Shown here in pieces: positions 53,985 to 64,000 of a stretch of DNA of 64,000 bases. Made by a program: the position numbers and the translations under genes. The DNA lies in NCBI GenBank assembly GCA_036426205.1, contig CM071570.1:139829048-139893047 (forward strand). The letters are read 5' to 3'. Below the pieces are notes generated by a model, which saw only the letters and a list, made by a program, of their open reading frames with translations, had not been told where the DNA came from and did not search any database. The stretch is from Ascaphus truei. Lineage: Eukaryota > Chordata > Amphibia > Anura > Ascaphidae. Numbering within the stretch: position 1 is the first letter of the stretch; every line of letters starts with the position of its first letter.

Positions 53985-54320
53985 GGCGCCCTCTCTGATG
54001 ATACTGCTCTGGTGGGCAAGTCATTGGGGGATCATGTAGTCCGATGCAAAAAACCTTGAATTCAAGCCCAAGTGCATAGCGCAGGGGTGGCCAGCCCCAG
54101 TTCTCAAGGGCCACCAACCGGTCAGGTTTTTAGGATATCCTCGGCTTCAGCACAGGTGGCTCAATCAGTGGTTCAGTTGACGATCACCTGTGCTGAAGCA
54201 GGGATATCCTGAAAATCTGACCTGTTGGTGGCCTTTGAGGACTGGACTTGGCCATTCCCGGCATAGTGCACAGAGCTGACTCGATGCCACTTTATCTGCT
54301 GTGTACCAGGTACCATACGT
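53985..54320 (+). mobile_element. Decayed SINE interrupted by a hAT MITE
   Basis: Before the MITE: GTGGGCAAGTCATTGGGGGA and CCTTGAATTCAAGCCC (B-box-like). After it: GATGCCACTTTATCTGCTGT and CCAGGTACC, resembling the body of the SINE at 44190 (AAGGCACTGTATCTCCCTG). The copy is old and diverged. Confidence 0.5.
54082..54260. mobile_element. hAT-like MITE, family 2 (copy 2)
   Basis: Starts CAGGGGTGGCCAGCCCCAGT and ends ACTGGACTTGGCCATTCCCG. Long inverted arms: GGTGGCTCAATCAGTGG, CAGGTTTTTAGGATATCC and complements. Flanking GCATAGCG / GCATAGTG is a 7-of-8 duplication. Confidence 0.85.
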
Positions 54321-54324
54321 TTAG

Positions 54325-55110
54325 CACTATTCTGGACACCTGGTAAAGAAAAACAGGATCCGAGACTAAGGTTACTGAAAATTATTACAATTATTAACTA
54401 CCTGGAACTGTACTTTTTTTTTTTTATTGACGTAACTTCCAGCGGTTTACTGATGAGCTGATGTAATTCATACTGGAAACAGCCTAATTGTGCAGATTTA
54501 CGCTGGAATTTCCTTCAGCCTTCCCACCTTCTTCTTTCTGTGGTCTTTTAAACGAAAAAACAAAACTGTATAGTCCGTTTAACCCTTATGCTGCCAGATA
54601 CACGTTGCAAATACCAACGATATCAGTTATAATAAGACAATGAAAGGAATCATTCCTGTACTGTTCAGCACCTGCGGCTTTGTTCATTGCAATTTCAGAC
54701 GATCTCTGTAGAATCTTCAGCATATACTTGCACTTTACAAGAGTTTAACAGGTCACTCCAAACACCTATAAGGTAAACCCAGCCAATGCCGGTCACAAGC
54801 CCGGATGAAAAATGGGGAGTGTTGGTTCCCGTGGCGACAGAACTGGAAAATTAGCCAAGAACCCAATGGCAGGACAACAATTATGAAGCGTGGAAACACT
54901 AGAGGACGTATTGAACACCCTGCCGCTGACCTCTACAACGCATCGCTCCCTATCTTGTAGAAGATGAAGTGATGTCATTTACGGAGAATACTTACCTACA
55001 AGGTACAAATGTTTCAGGATTGCCTTAAATTTACAGGAAACAATGTAACCATTGGCCACATGAAAAATGCTAACGTTAACAATCACACATTTTGGAAAAG
55101 CTTTAATAAA
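54325..55110. other. Unassigned sequence
   Basis: T run at 54414-54424. No gene recognised. Confidence 0.35.
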
Positions 55111-55118
55111 GTCGCAAC

Positions 55119-55600
55119 GTAAAGCTGCAGACCAAGCAATATCCTCCTACATGTGTGTTCAATAAATCAGTTCTGTACAATGAGAAAATACTTGAAGCAT
55201 TTTAAAAAATTAAAAAAACAACAACCCTGAATGACATTTTTTATGTATTATAATGTAACAAGCATTTTTGTTTCTAAAGCAACCATTTACAAAGTCACAT
55301 CCCCTTCTGATACATGTGCTGGCACACCTCTTTTTGAGCCCTGCCATCTCTTGCACTGCACCAATTGTATCTAGTGACTGCCTGGTCACATGATCTTCCC
55401 CACAGAACTTTGCATCTTCGGTCCTCTTCTGCTGCACCGACAGCCATTTAGTGAACCCCGAGCCAAATCTTCACTGATCAATCGCAGGAGAATGGATTGA
55501 TCGGCAATTTAGATAATTACTTATTGTGTGGATTGTATTGATGCACATATTTTAAAGATAATTTTTTTAATTTAAACGGCAAATTGGACTGCTGCTTTAA
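55119..55600. mobile_element. TTAA-type (Kolobok-like) MITE, copy 4
   Basis: Left GTAAAGCTGCAGACCAAGCA (TTAA mutated to GTAA), right ATTGGACTGCTGCTTTAA. Contains CAATAAATCAGTTCTGTACA, GGTCACATGATCTTCC and GACAGCCATTTAGTGAACCC, shared with copies 1 and 5, which places all three in one family. Confidence 0.72.
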
Positions 55601-55700
55601 AGACAGACGTAATATTGCACAACACTAACTAGGGGATCCTATTGATACTTACTGGATATCCCAAGGGTAAGCACGCTGTGACTTCCCGTGAATGTCCTAG

Positions 55701-55703
<3 letters not shown>

Positions 55704-55753
<50 letters not shown>
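55704..55753. repeat. (AT)n microsatellite
   Basis: About 25 AT units. Confidence 0.95.
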
Positions 55754-55759
55754 CGGTGT

Positions 55760-56775
55760 TTACAGTAAAGATTGAGAAAACTAATATTATGAAGACTTTG
55801 ATATGTCATCATATATTATTTGTTTTGAATGGACAAAGCAGAGTCCTTAAAAATTGCTTGTGGGTTACAAACCAAAGTCTAACTAAAGTCCGAAAAATTA
55901 TAAGGACTACTACCATTAATATCTTCTGCCTCCCCCCTCCCCCCCATATACTGTCTATTACTATTATTGTTAAATATTATTTCTGTAATGTATTATCAAT
56001 TTAATTATGTTGGTTATTTTTTTTGTTCCCAAACCAACCCTTCTTTGTTCTGTAGCCCTCCCCTCCTTATTATAACGGAGAAATCAATACAAAACTGTTT
56101 GAAACAAAACAAAAAAACAAAACATTTATTTTCTTCTTTTTAGAAAATACACATTAAAAATGCTTATAAATGCTTGCAAGGTGAAAATAACAAAGGACGG
56201 CTCAAACATGCCCACAGCAATTGGCAACCAGCCTTGTGATGTACAAGGCAAGTGGCAATGCGGAAGCGTAAGTTCATTTACGATTTAAAAGAAAGAAATG
56301 CTAAGGACGTTTTCAAGACTTGAATTAAAAAACAAACAAACAAAACCTCACAATCTTTTCAGCTGGCGCAACACTGCACATCTCCAAGTGTGACCCCACA
56401 TAAATATACAGGGCTGTACGAAGCACCAAAAGTTGTCTTTTTTGACCAAAGATCAAAACTATTTAAATAATTTAAAAAAAAATACATCTCCACATAAGTG
56501 CATCAAGTCCCTTATTTTAGGCCTATGCTCTTGCATGGGAGTTCAGTAAATGTGGACCTATACATTTCGAACCGGACACCCTGCTTGGCATTTGTAACGA
56601 AGCAATTCCAACGTGCGGGGAAACAGTTTCAGGCGAGGAGAATCCTGCTTGTGCAGCCAACACAACACAGACAAACAAATTCTTCAAAGTGCAGGTCTCC
56701 TCTAAGACTGAAATACAAAGTAGAGCGCGTCTCACACGTTCATAATGCAAGTCTCCATGAATGAAAGGTCCATAT
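55760..56775. other. Unassigned sequence
   Basis: A-rich stretches at about 56101-56130 and 56470. No gene recognised. Confidence 0.35.
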
Positions 56776-57109
56776 GCGACCTGAAACCAGTGGTGTAGAT
56801 ACATATGCGCAGGCCCCCGGGCACACATTTTTTCAGGGCCCCATTAATACTGACTGCAATTGTTTTTTCTCACTCACCCATCCTCTCCCTGACCCTCTCA
56901 TCGTCCCTCCTCATCAGCTATCACCATCATCATCTCTCCTCCCATCACCATCAGATCTCCCCCCCCCCCCTCCTCCATGCCTACCTGTGGTAATGGGGAC
57001 AGGCGCGGGGACATGTGGCGGCGGGCCAACAGTGTTAAAGGATAAGCTGGTAGAAGAATCAGCACTTGAGGCAGAGCAGGTGCTCTGCCGTCCCACTCTG
57101 CCTCTGTAA

Positions 57110-57376
57110 GGCTGCGTCCCCGCTGGCGCTGACCACGCTCATGCTTGAGAGCGGTGACATCACCAACTCTCTAAGCATGAGCGTCGGGTGTCCTGCCTAT
57201 TTCGCAAGCGCGGATGGGGCGTTGCGCTCTTAAAAGTCAATTTTTTTGTTTATTCAAGCGCCAAGCTTGGGTGAGCATTAGTGCACCGCGTGAGCAGGGA
57301 CTTCCACATATACACGTAGACATATGTAAGTAAAAGCGTCCAGAACCGCGCGCTCAGCACCAGCGGGGACGCAGCC
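57110..57376. mobile_element. PIF/Harbinger-like MITE, tandem copy 1
   Basis: Left TAA|GGCTGCGTCCCCGCTGGCG, right CCAGCGGGGACGCAGCC|TTA: near-perfect inverted termini next to TWA triplets. Same family type as 43076. Confidence 0.82.
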
Positions 57377-57379
57377 TTA

Positions 57380-57555
57380 GGCTGCGCTTATAGTGCCGGC
57401 GCGTCAAAACAAATGCATTGCCGCCGTCGCGTGCGCTTATAGTAAGCGTGCGCGACAAAGCGACGGCTTGGTCGCTATCGCTGGAAGTAATCTCCATTTG
57501 ATTTTTACAGCAACCGCAGCTTGCCGTCACCGTCGCCGGCACTATAAGCGTAGCC
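57380..57555. mobile_element. PIF/Harbinger-like MITE, tandem copy 2
   Basis: Left TTA|GGCTGCGCTTATAGTGCCGG, right CCGGCACTATAAGCGTAGCC|TAA. Separated from copy 1 only by the shared TTA, so one inserted at the edge of the other. Interior has inverted GCGTGCGCTTATAG / CTATAAGCG-type repeats. Confidence 0.8.
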
Positions 57556-57694
57556 TAACAAGTGCTGATTCCTCGACCGACTTATCCTTTAACTCCGGGG
57601 GCCTGCCGACGCATACCAACAACTTGACACATCTGATAAATGTGTCTGACAACAATCAATGATGGAATATCATTGTGTCTTTCTAAATGAGCCA

Positions 57695-58205
57695 CATAAA
57701 ATATATGCAAGAGACACAAAGGGGCATCTTCTACAACAGATGTGGAAATAACCTCTGGCTAATGTCAAACATGCAAATATTGCCATTTAGCAGATGGTGA
57801 TGATTTAGCTTTCTTTTTTTTGATATCAGCTAAACATTTTCCAGTCTTGTTATGTATTTGTGATGCAATAAAATAGCAATCAACATTTTTCTCCATCAAC
57901 ACACATAAAAGGACGGATTTGAGGAATTTTGTTAAAGTATGGTGTCACGTAAGCACACCTTTGAGCACGTGAATCGTATATAGAGAAGGTTAATAAAACA
58001 GCTATCTAGCAGACCAACTTTTCACATGCAACAAGTTCATCAAATTGATCATATCTCCCCTAAATCTATCACGTACAGCACACGTGTGAGCACGTGACTT
58101 ATACAGTATATGCAACCATGGTTAATACACAAGGCTAAACTAGCCCACCGCCTTTCTCCCTCGCAAGGTACTTCAATGAGTTCATATTTACCCTTACTCT
58201 GTTAC
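57695..58205. other. Unassigned sequence
   Basis: No gene recognised. Confidence 0.35.
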
Positions 58206-58211
58206 AATATA

Positions 58212-58542
58212 CAGGCACACCCCGCATTAACGTACGCAATGGAACTGGAGCATGTATGTAAAGCGAAAATGTACTTAAAAGGGAAGCACTACCTTTTCCC
58301 CCACTTATCGATGCATGTACTGTACTGCAATCATATATGTGAATAACTGATGTAAATAACGCATTTGTAACAGGCTCTTTATTCTCCCCGCTTGCGCACA
58401 GCTTCGGTACAGGTAGGGAGCTGGTATTGCTGTTCAGGACGTGCTGACAGGCGCATGCGCGAGCTGCCGTTTGCCTATTGGACGATATGTCCTTACTCGT
58501 GAGTGTACTTAAAGTGAGTGTCCTTAAACCGGGGTATGCCTG
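58212..58542 (-). mobile_element. Tc1/mariner-like MITE (GGCATACCCCGG family, copy 3)
   Basis: Begins CAGGCACACCCCGCATTAAC and ends CCTTAAACCGGGGTATGCCTG, flanked by TA (58210-58211, 58543-58544). Reverse of copy 1; shares GACAGGCGCATGCGCGAGCT and the GAAGCACTACCTTTTCCCC block. Confidence 0.87.
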
Positions 58543-58547
58543 TATAT

Positions 58548-59085
58548 CTATAACCCGCTTCTGCCACCAAAAGATGATTAAATATGTACTGTACGTACAG
58601 AGACTCTGGTCTCTGTTTAAAGAAAAACGATGTACTTCACGCACAAAAATGTAGCAGAATGTGTCCGAAAATGTTAATTATTCCCTACAAATTAAATTTT
58701 AAAGTTTAGCTTTAATATACAAAAAAGGACAATGCTTAGATTATAGAAAAAAGATTATTACTAGAAACACACAGTATAAAATGCAGTTTCGTAAAATCAA
58801 AAGATAAAAATAAGTAGAAATCCCTATACGTTACCACATGTAACAGGTTCTTCTCAGAGAAGTGACTGGTGCAGGAAAGATGAGATTTCACATACCTGAT
58901 CCCAAAAACACACCTCTGTTTAATTCTACTTCATAATTAAAATGTGGGATTTTATATTCTAAATTCCCTTAATTGAGAACGCTCATATGACGCTACGATG
59001 CGCAATTACGTCAGGCGCTGGATAAGGAAGTAATCAGGCTGCAAAGCTCTGAATAACAGGTGTTGGAGGTAAGGTGATTTTGTAA
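58548..59085. other. Unassigned sequence
   Basis: Nothing recognised. Confidence 0.35.
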
Positions 59086-59090
59086 CCCTT

Positions 59091-59410
59091 TTAAAGCTGC
59101 AGTTCAGTCTATATCCTGCATGTGTGTTTTTTTTAATAAATCAGTTCTGTAGTAAGAAAAAATACTTTTAGCATTTTCGGTTTTAAAAAAAACAACTTTG
59201 AAAGACCAATTTTCTTGTATTCTATTTTAACAAGCATTTGCTAAGGCACTGCCCCTCCATGGCCTGTCACAAACCCAGGCACACCCCTTTGTCAGCACTG
59301 CCCTCCCTCTCTCTAAACGTGCACTAGCATCTGGTCACATGATCTTCCTCATACAGTAGTACATTCAAGGAAGCTGGAGAAAAGGGATCAGCCATGCATA
59401 GCAGCTCGGA
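59091..59410. mobile_element. TTAA-type (Kolobok-like) MITE, copy 5, right end unclear
   Basis: Left end TTAAAGCTGCAGTTCAGTCT, then ATCCTGCATGTGTG, AATAAATCAGTTCTGTAGTA and GGTCACATGATCTTCC, as in copies 2 and 4. No matching right terminus was found, so it is probably truncated. Confidence 0.68.
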
Positions 59411-59574
59411 TAGGCGATTTCAAACTTATTACAGTGTTTATTCCATTCATTGCACATGTATATAATGTAAAATTGTAATAATTCCATTTATAGCAAACGT
59501 GTATATGTGAATATTATTTAGATGTATATGTATGTTACTGAAATGTGGAGTGAGTGTGTAGGTAAATACACACA

Positions 59575-59700
59575 ATACACTTCCACTGCATATATCTATA
59601 TCATATCTCTATATATCTATAGAATATATATATTATATATATATATATATATATCTTACTATATCATATATATCTACTATCTCTTATTTTTCTCTATATC
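59575..59700. repeat. TA-rich microsatellite
   Basis: Imperfect TATATC/TATATA repeats. Confidence 0.88.
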
Positions 59701-59719
59701 TACTCGGTATATGTGAAGT

Positions 59720-59805
59720 TATGTGAGTAAAAAAGTGACAAAACCCTCCATAGCAAGGCAAATAGCAAATGGAAATATTACTGTATGCTCATTTGTATGT
59801 ATATA
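59720..59805 (-). mobile_element. Fragment of the HHR3 foldback family
   Basis: Minus strand ACAAATGAGCATACAGTAAT ... TATGGAGGGTTTTGTCACTTT matches 9325-9390. No ribozyme attached. Confidence 0.6.
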
Positions 59806-59954
59806 TATATTTATATACAACACTTCAAATACGGATAGTGATTCACGTAAATGATATATATATTCACTTTCTGGGAGTATAAAGTGAATGCCTGTTTTCC
59901 TTTTTTTTGTATCCATCATTGAATGGTATGCACCCTCTCTTTACGTTTATTTTA

Positions 59955-59995
59955 TAACTAGCTGAGAGACCCGGCGTTGCCCGGGATGTAATGTT
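59955..59995. repeat. CCCGGCGTTGCCCGGG hairpin at a repeat junction
   Basis: ACTAGCTGAGAGACCCGG followed by CGTTGCCCGGG forms a short GC hairpin. I recall similar phrases at retroelement or transposon edges in many animals but cannot name the family. It marks the change from AT-rich DNA to the large GT satellite. Confidence 0.4.
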
Positions 59996-60079
59996 TCCCG
60001 CTCCTCTCTCTCTCCTCTCACCCCTCCCCCTCTCTCTCTGTTTGTCCCCCATTCACATCAATCCATGTTCCCCCCCTCC

Positions 60080-61245
60080 CTCCTTTACAGCTTCATGCAG
60101 TTGTGTGCGTCAGTCATTGTGTGTGCGTCCAGTCAGTGTGTGTGCGCGCGCGTCAGTGAGTCGACGCAGAAACACAAACACACACACAGACTGACTGACG
60201 CACACACACACACAGTCATGTGTGCGTGTGTGTGTGGCCTCAGTCAGTCAGTGGTGCGTGCGCGCAGTCAGTCAGTATTCAGTCAGTGGGGGGGTCGCGC
60301 GCGCGTCAGTCAGTGTGTGTGTGTCAGTCATTGTGTGTGTGTGTGTGTTGTTGTCAGTCAGTGTGTGTCAGTCAGTGTGTGTGTTGTGTCAGTGTGTGTG
60401 TGTGTGTTTGTGTGTCATGTCAGTGTGTGTGTTCAGTGTCTGTGTGTGTGTGTCTGTGTGTGTGTGTGTACCATTCATTGTGTGTGTGCGCGCGCGCGTC
60501 AGTCTGTGTGTGTGCGCGCGTGGGTGTGGGGTGTGCGCGTCGCGCGTGCGTCAGTCAAGTGTGTTGTGTTGTGTGTGTCAGTCATTTTGTTGTGTGTCAT
60601 TGGTGTGTGTGTGTCAGTGTGTGTGTGTGTGTGTGTTTTGTTTGTGTCATGTGGTGTGTGTGTGTGTGTCAGTGTGTGTGTGTGTGTGTGTTGTGTGCAG
60701 CAGTCCAGTGTGTGTGTGTGCAGCAGTCAGTGTGTGTGTGTGCAGGGCAGTCAGTGGTGTGTGTGCAGCAGTCGTGTGTGTTGCAGCAGTCAGTGGTGTG
60801 TGTGCAGCAGTCAGTGGTGTGTGTGTGGTGTGTTTGTGTGTGCGCGCTGTCAGTCTGTTGTATGTGTGCGTGTGGCTGTGTGCATGCGGCTGTGAGGGGT
60901 TGTGTGCGTGCGTCAGTATGTATGTGTGTGTCAGTCAGTGCGTCAATCAGTCAGTGTGTGTGTGTGTGTGTGCGTGCGTCAGTCAGTCAGTGTGTGTGCG
61001 TCAGGTGTGGGCTGCTCGTCGGCTGTGTCGTGGCTGTCAGTCAGGGTGTGGCGTGCGGCTTCAGTGTGTGTACGTGTGGCTGTCAGGGTTTGTGTGCGTG
61101 CGCCAGTCAGGGTTTGTGTGCGTGCGCCAGTCAGGGTTTGTGTGCGTACGCCAGTCAGGGTTGGTGGTGCGTGCGTGCGTCAGTCACGGGTGTGTGAGTG
61201 CGTCAGTCAGGGGGGTGTGTGCGTGCGTCACAAAGGGCAAGGCGG
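60080..61245. repeat. 1.1-kb (GT)n / GTCA-type composite satellite
   Basis: Long array of GTGTGTG blocks punctuated by CAGTCAGT and CGCGCG. Toward 61085-61160 a 27-bp unit appears (TTTGTGTGCGTGCGCCAGTC + AGGG, about three copies). Several overlapping Cys/Val-rich open frames (up to 349 codons) run through it and are compositional artefacts. Confidence 0.95.
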
Positions 61246-61385
61246 GGGGGGGGGGTGAAGGGCAGGGGTAAGGGTGGGTGAAGGGTAGGGGTGGGTGAAG
61301 GTCAGGGTTAGGGGGGGGTGAAGAGGCAGGGTGTAGTAGGGAGGGTGAAGGCAAGAGGGTAATGAGGTGGGTGAGTAGGGCTATT
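61246..61385. repeat. G-rich tract
   Basis: Repeats of GGGTGAAGGGCAGGGG type, with runs of four or more G. G-quadruplex formation is plausible. Confidence 0.8.
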
Positions 61386-61800
61386 GGTGTCATTGTAATG
61401 GGAAATGTGCAGGTATGCTCAACAGGGGTGGTGTGAGTGTCGGACTTGTTGGCAGTAGTAAATTCCCGCTACACACACACACACCACAGCTACACAGGAA
61501 AACGGGCGATTCCATTAGGCCTTTGGCTTGGTGCGCCTATTAGCCGCTTGGGACTTTGGCCAACGCGTACTGGACGCAAGGAAATACCTCATTTGCCATC
61601 CTTGCACCGTTAACGAATTCATTCTTATTTCCCCCCAGGGCGGGGATAATGGGGCGGCGGGGGGGGTAAGGGAGCGGCGTGGGGGGGGGTGTAAGCAGGC
61701 AGAATAGCGAGGGCAATGATGCGACGGGGGGGGAGGGAGCGGCACAGAGGGGTAGGGAGCTTTGGCGCTGGGGTAGAGGGCCGCGCTTACCCCCTTTGTG
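61386..61800. other. GC-rich linker, unassigned
   Basis: Contains GGGGCGGCGGGGGGGG runs (61650-61690). No gene recognised. Confidence 0.4.
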
Positions 61801-61814
61801 AGTGTTTTATGATA

Positions 61815-62115
61815 TGATATATCCACACGCACTCCATATACATGCGCCGCGCACACATACCTGCACACCACACATACATCACACACGTATACATGCGACA
61901 CCACACATACACACATACATGCCACACGCACCAACATCGCACACTCAACATCCATCACACACGTACCATAAACATGCGCAAACGCCCATATATACACACA
62001 CAAACATGCACACACGTACCATGCTTACACGCACATATACATGCGCACACGCACACCTATGCACACGCACACAAACATGCGCACACGCACACATAACATG
62101 CGCACACGCAACATA
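61815..62115. repeat. (CA)n / CACGCACATGCG composite microsatellite
   Basis: CACACA with regularly interspersed CATGCG and ACATAC units. Confidence 0.9.
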
Positions 62116-62164
62116 TACACTGTGTGCGCTGTTTATGTGCGTATATATTTATGGTATTGCTTGA

Positions 62165-62250
62165 CCTGAGAAGAGGAAAACTCTGAAAGCTTGTCCCTGA
62201 CACAAATTGTTGGTCCAAATAAAAAAAGGTATCAATAAATACTGAAGAAC
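62165..62250 (+). ncRNA. Hammerhead-derived motif HHR14
   Basis: CTGAGA (core lacking one base), stem II AGAG/CTCT (62171-62174 with 62181-62184) around GAAAA, then GAAAGCTTGTC (62185-62195). Downstream TTGTTGGTCCAAATAAAAAA and GGTATCA match the sequence pattern after HHR5. The core deletion suggests it is inactive. Confidence 0.5.
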
Positions 62251-62325
62251 ATATATATTATTTATATATTATATATTTTTTTATATATACGTGTATGTAT
62301 ATATATATGTGAGGTATGGATAAAT

Positions 62326-62600
62326 AGCGAGGTCAGCAGCCGCAGCGGAGGGAGAGAAGGACGGCATCCCTGAGCGAAGCTCGGCAGCGGCAGAGGACAG
62401 CAGCCGGCGGCGGAGAGAGAGAAGGACGGCATCCTGCACAAAGCTCGCAGCGGCAGAGGACAGCAGCACGGCGGTGGAGAAGAGAAGGACGGCATCCTGC
62501 AGCAAAGCTCGGCAGCGGCAAGGACTGTAGCCGGGCGGAGGGAGAAGACGGCATCCTGCAGCAAAGCTCGGCACGGCAGAGGACAGCAGTGGTGGCGGAA
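62326..62600. repeat. About 63-bp minisatellite, four to five copies
   Basis: Unit contains GAGAAGGACGGCATCCTGCA, AGCAAAGCTCGGCAGCGGCA and GAGGACAGCAGC. Copies differ by small indels. Open frames on the minus strand are artefacts. Confidence 0.88.
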
Positions 62601-62687
62601 GGGAGAAGAGGACCATGTAATGGGACAGGAGCGGGACAGGAGGGCGGTAGGGAGGAGTTACGCTGTAGCAGCGGCAGACACTGAAAA

Positions 62688-62795
62688 GTCAGAGAATACT
62701 TCTGTCGACAACCGCTTGTGTGTGTGTGTGTGTGTACACACCCACCACACACACACACAGCCGGTCTGACAGAAGTATTCTGACTTCCAGTGTAA
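62688..62795. repeat. Inverted repeat around a GT/CA tract
   Basis: AGTCAGAGAATACTTCTGTC (62688-62707) is inverted at 62767-62786 (GACAGAAGTATTCTGACTT), with (GT)n followed by (CA)n between, so the centre is also self-complementary. Confidence 0.75.
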
Positions 62796-62819
62796 CACAC
62801 ACACACACCTCTATCTAGA

Positions 62820-63000
62820 CAAATCACCCAAAAATCTCACTCGCCCCAGTCCCACCTTTTAAAAAAAGAAATGGAATAAATTCCTAGTAAGAAACTAATA
62901 ACATTTGTTTTTGAATAACCGTTATTTTTGTATTACATTTATACTTTACTTCATTGTCCTGTTACTGTACATAGTTCCTTACTAATCTAATTAAAAAGCC
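62820..63000. other. Unassigned AT-rich sequence
   Basis: Short unique stretch between satellites. Confidence 0.3.
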
Positions 63001-63004
63001 AGAT

Positions 63005-63255
63005 ATAAATGAGAGGGAGAGGGTGATGGTGGTGGGCGGGAGAGGGTGAGTGGGTGGGTGGGTGGGCGGGAGAGGGTGGTGGGTGGGTGGTGGTGTTTTG
63101 ATGTAGGGTGGTTGGGGTTGGGGGAGAGGCTTGGGAGGTAGGGAGTGGGTGGGGGAGAGGGTGAGTGGGTGGGTGGGTGGGCAGGAGAGGGCGAGTGGGT
63201 CGCCGAGAGGGGGGGTGGGTGGGCGGGAGTGGGTGGGTGGTTGACTGGGTACTTG
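63005..63255. repeat. G-rich GGGTGGGTGGGCGGGAGAGG tract
   Basis: Repeating GGGTGGGT units on the plus strand; strongly G-quadruplex prone. Confidence 0.88.
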
Positions 63256-63269
63256 TGGTGACACACTAA

Positions 63270-63310
63270 TATACACACACACACACACACACACCACACA
63301 CACACACACA

Positions 63311-63352
<42 letters not shown>

Positions 63353-64000
63353 ATATATATCCACACCACACACCCCACCCACACACATATCTTACACCCA
63401 CACACCCACACACACATCTATATATATAACACACACACACACCCACATGTTATACACACACACACACCCATTATATATATACAACACACACAGACACACA
63501 CACACACACACCACACACACACACACACCTACACAGCCCACACACACACGCCACCACATCACACACACTCACACACACACAGCACACCACATCACACACA
63601 CTATTTTACATATAACAACACACACACACACCCATTGTATAAACATACACAATTCACACACACACCCTTATCTATATAACACATACACACACACACTATA
63701 TATATATATTATTATATCACACACACACACACACCAATCACAACACCACACACATCACCACACACATCACACACACACACACACGTGACCCACAAGCACA
63801 CCATACTATACACACACACCTAGATTATACACGCACCCACATATATAACCCACACACATAATCTCACACCACACCAAACCAAGTATATAATATATACCGT
63901 ACCCACCATACAACCTACAATACACCACCCACACCACATATTCCTATCTACAAAAAAACACCCCACCCACCCTGCCCCCCCCTCTCTCGATATATGCAAC
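63270..64000. repeat. (CA)n-rich composite microsatellite to window end
   Basis: CACACA arrays with interspersed ATATAT and CCCACC. Continues to the window edge. No gene. Confidence 0.92.

Larger units (their letters stand above)
56783..57690. mobile_element. hAT-like foldback element hosting two MITEs
   Basis: Starts near CAGTGGTGTAGATACA. TTAAAGGATAAGCTGGTAGA and GAATCAGCACTTGA (57033-57070) are inverted at about 57558-57592 (CAAGTGCTGATTCCTC, GACTTATCCTTTAA), and the interior between them is occupied by the two GC-rich MITEs. A C run lies at 56959-56970. The right boundary is not defined. Confidence 0.5.

Noticed and set aside
60065..61271. Plus-strand open frames of up to 349 codons, Cys/Val-rich
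   Set aside because: Pure GT-microsatellite translation (VCVCVC patterns) in three overlapping frames.

Overview
The window looks like animal nuclear DNA, most likely from an amphibian and probably a frog. It has no bacterial-style gene packing. It is AT-rich and dense in microsatellites and transposon relics. The repeat mix fits a frog: Penelope-like retroelements (PLEs), hAT, Tc1/mariner, Kolobok-type TTAA and PIF/Harbinger-type MITEs, tRNA-derived SINEs and a CR1/L2-group LINE tail. The species assignment is inference. No rRNA, complete tRNA or CRISPR array was seen.

Host coding content is very small. The best case is a pair of plus-strand exons (40991-41170 and 43490-43592) with good splice signals and matching phase (2 to 2), giving about 94 in-frame residues of a protein I do not recognise. 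Long open frames elsewhere fall in tandem repeats or microsatellites and are not genes.

The dominant theme is PLEs and hammerhead ribozymes (HHRs). Recognisable PLE coding relics (reverse transcriptase with a YIDD motif, the FIT...KHW linker, the Cys cluster, GIY-YIG endonuclease) lie at 17245-18790 (+), 35810-36300 (-), 37270-37860 (-), 38643-39640 (-), 39640-40050 (-) and 42075-42680 (+). HHR or HHR-derived motifs lie at about 737, 8674, 9032, 9649, 15057(-), 15244(-), 16921(-), 19748, 27537, 33779(-), 34425(-), 36815(-), 40088(-) and 62165. The one at 9032-9115 looks catalytically complete; 737-800 is close to complete. Several sit in elements with inverted arms.

Layout: 1-5100 is mostly unassigned, with one HHR element and a foldback MITE. 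5190-5660 is a LINE tail. 7200-10500 is a cluster of HHR elements, a 43-bp tandem array and a hAT MITE. 10500-14600 holds GC-rich repeat modules with two hAT MITEs sharing one target site. 15000-20350 is a 4.5-kb PLE with inverted terminal arms and nested insertions. 20400-33500 has scattered MITEs, one SINE, a large palindrome, a possible LTR and long non-repetitive tracts. 33600-40110 is a minus-strand stack of PLE copies. 40990-43600 is the candidate gene. 43600-59500 has MITEs, SINEs, a 28/29-bp minisatellite and unique sequence. 59500-64000 is almost entirely microsatellite and minisatellite.

The elements do not form a pathway. The window records layered transposition, with several insertions dated relative to one another by target-site duplications.
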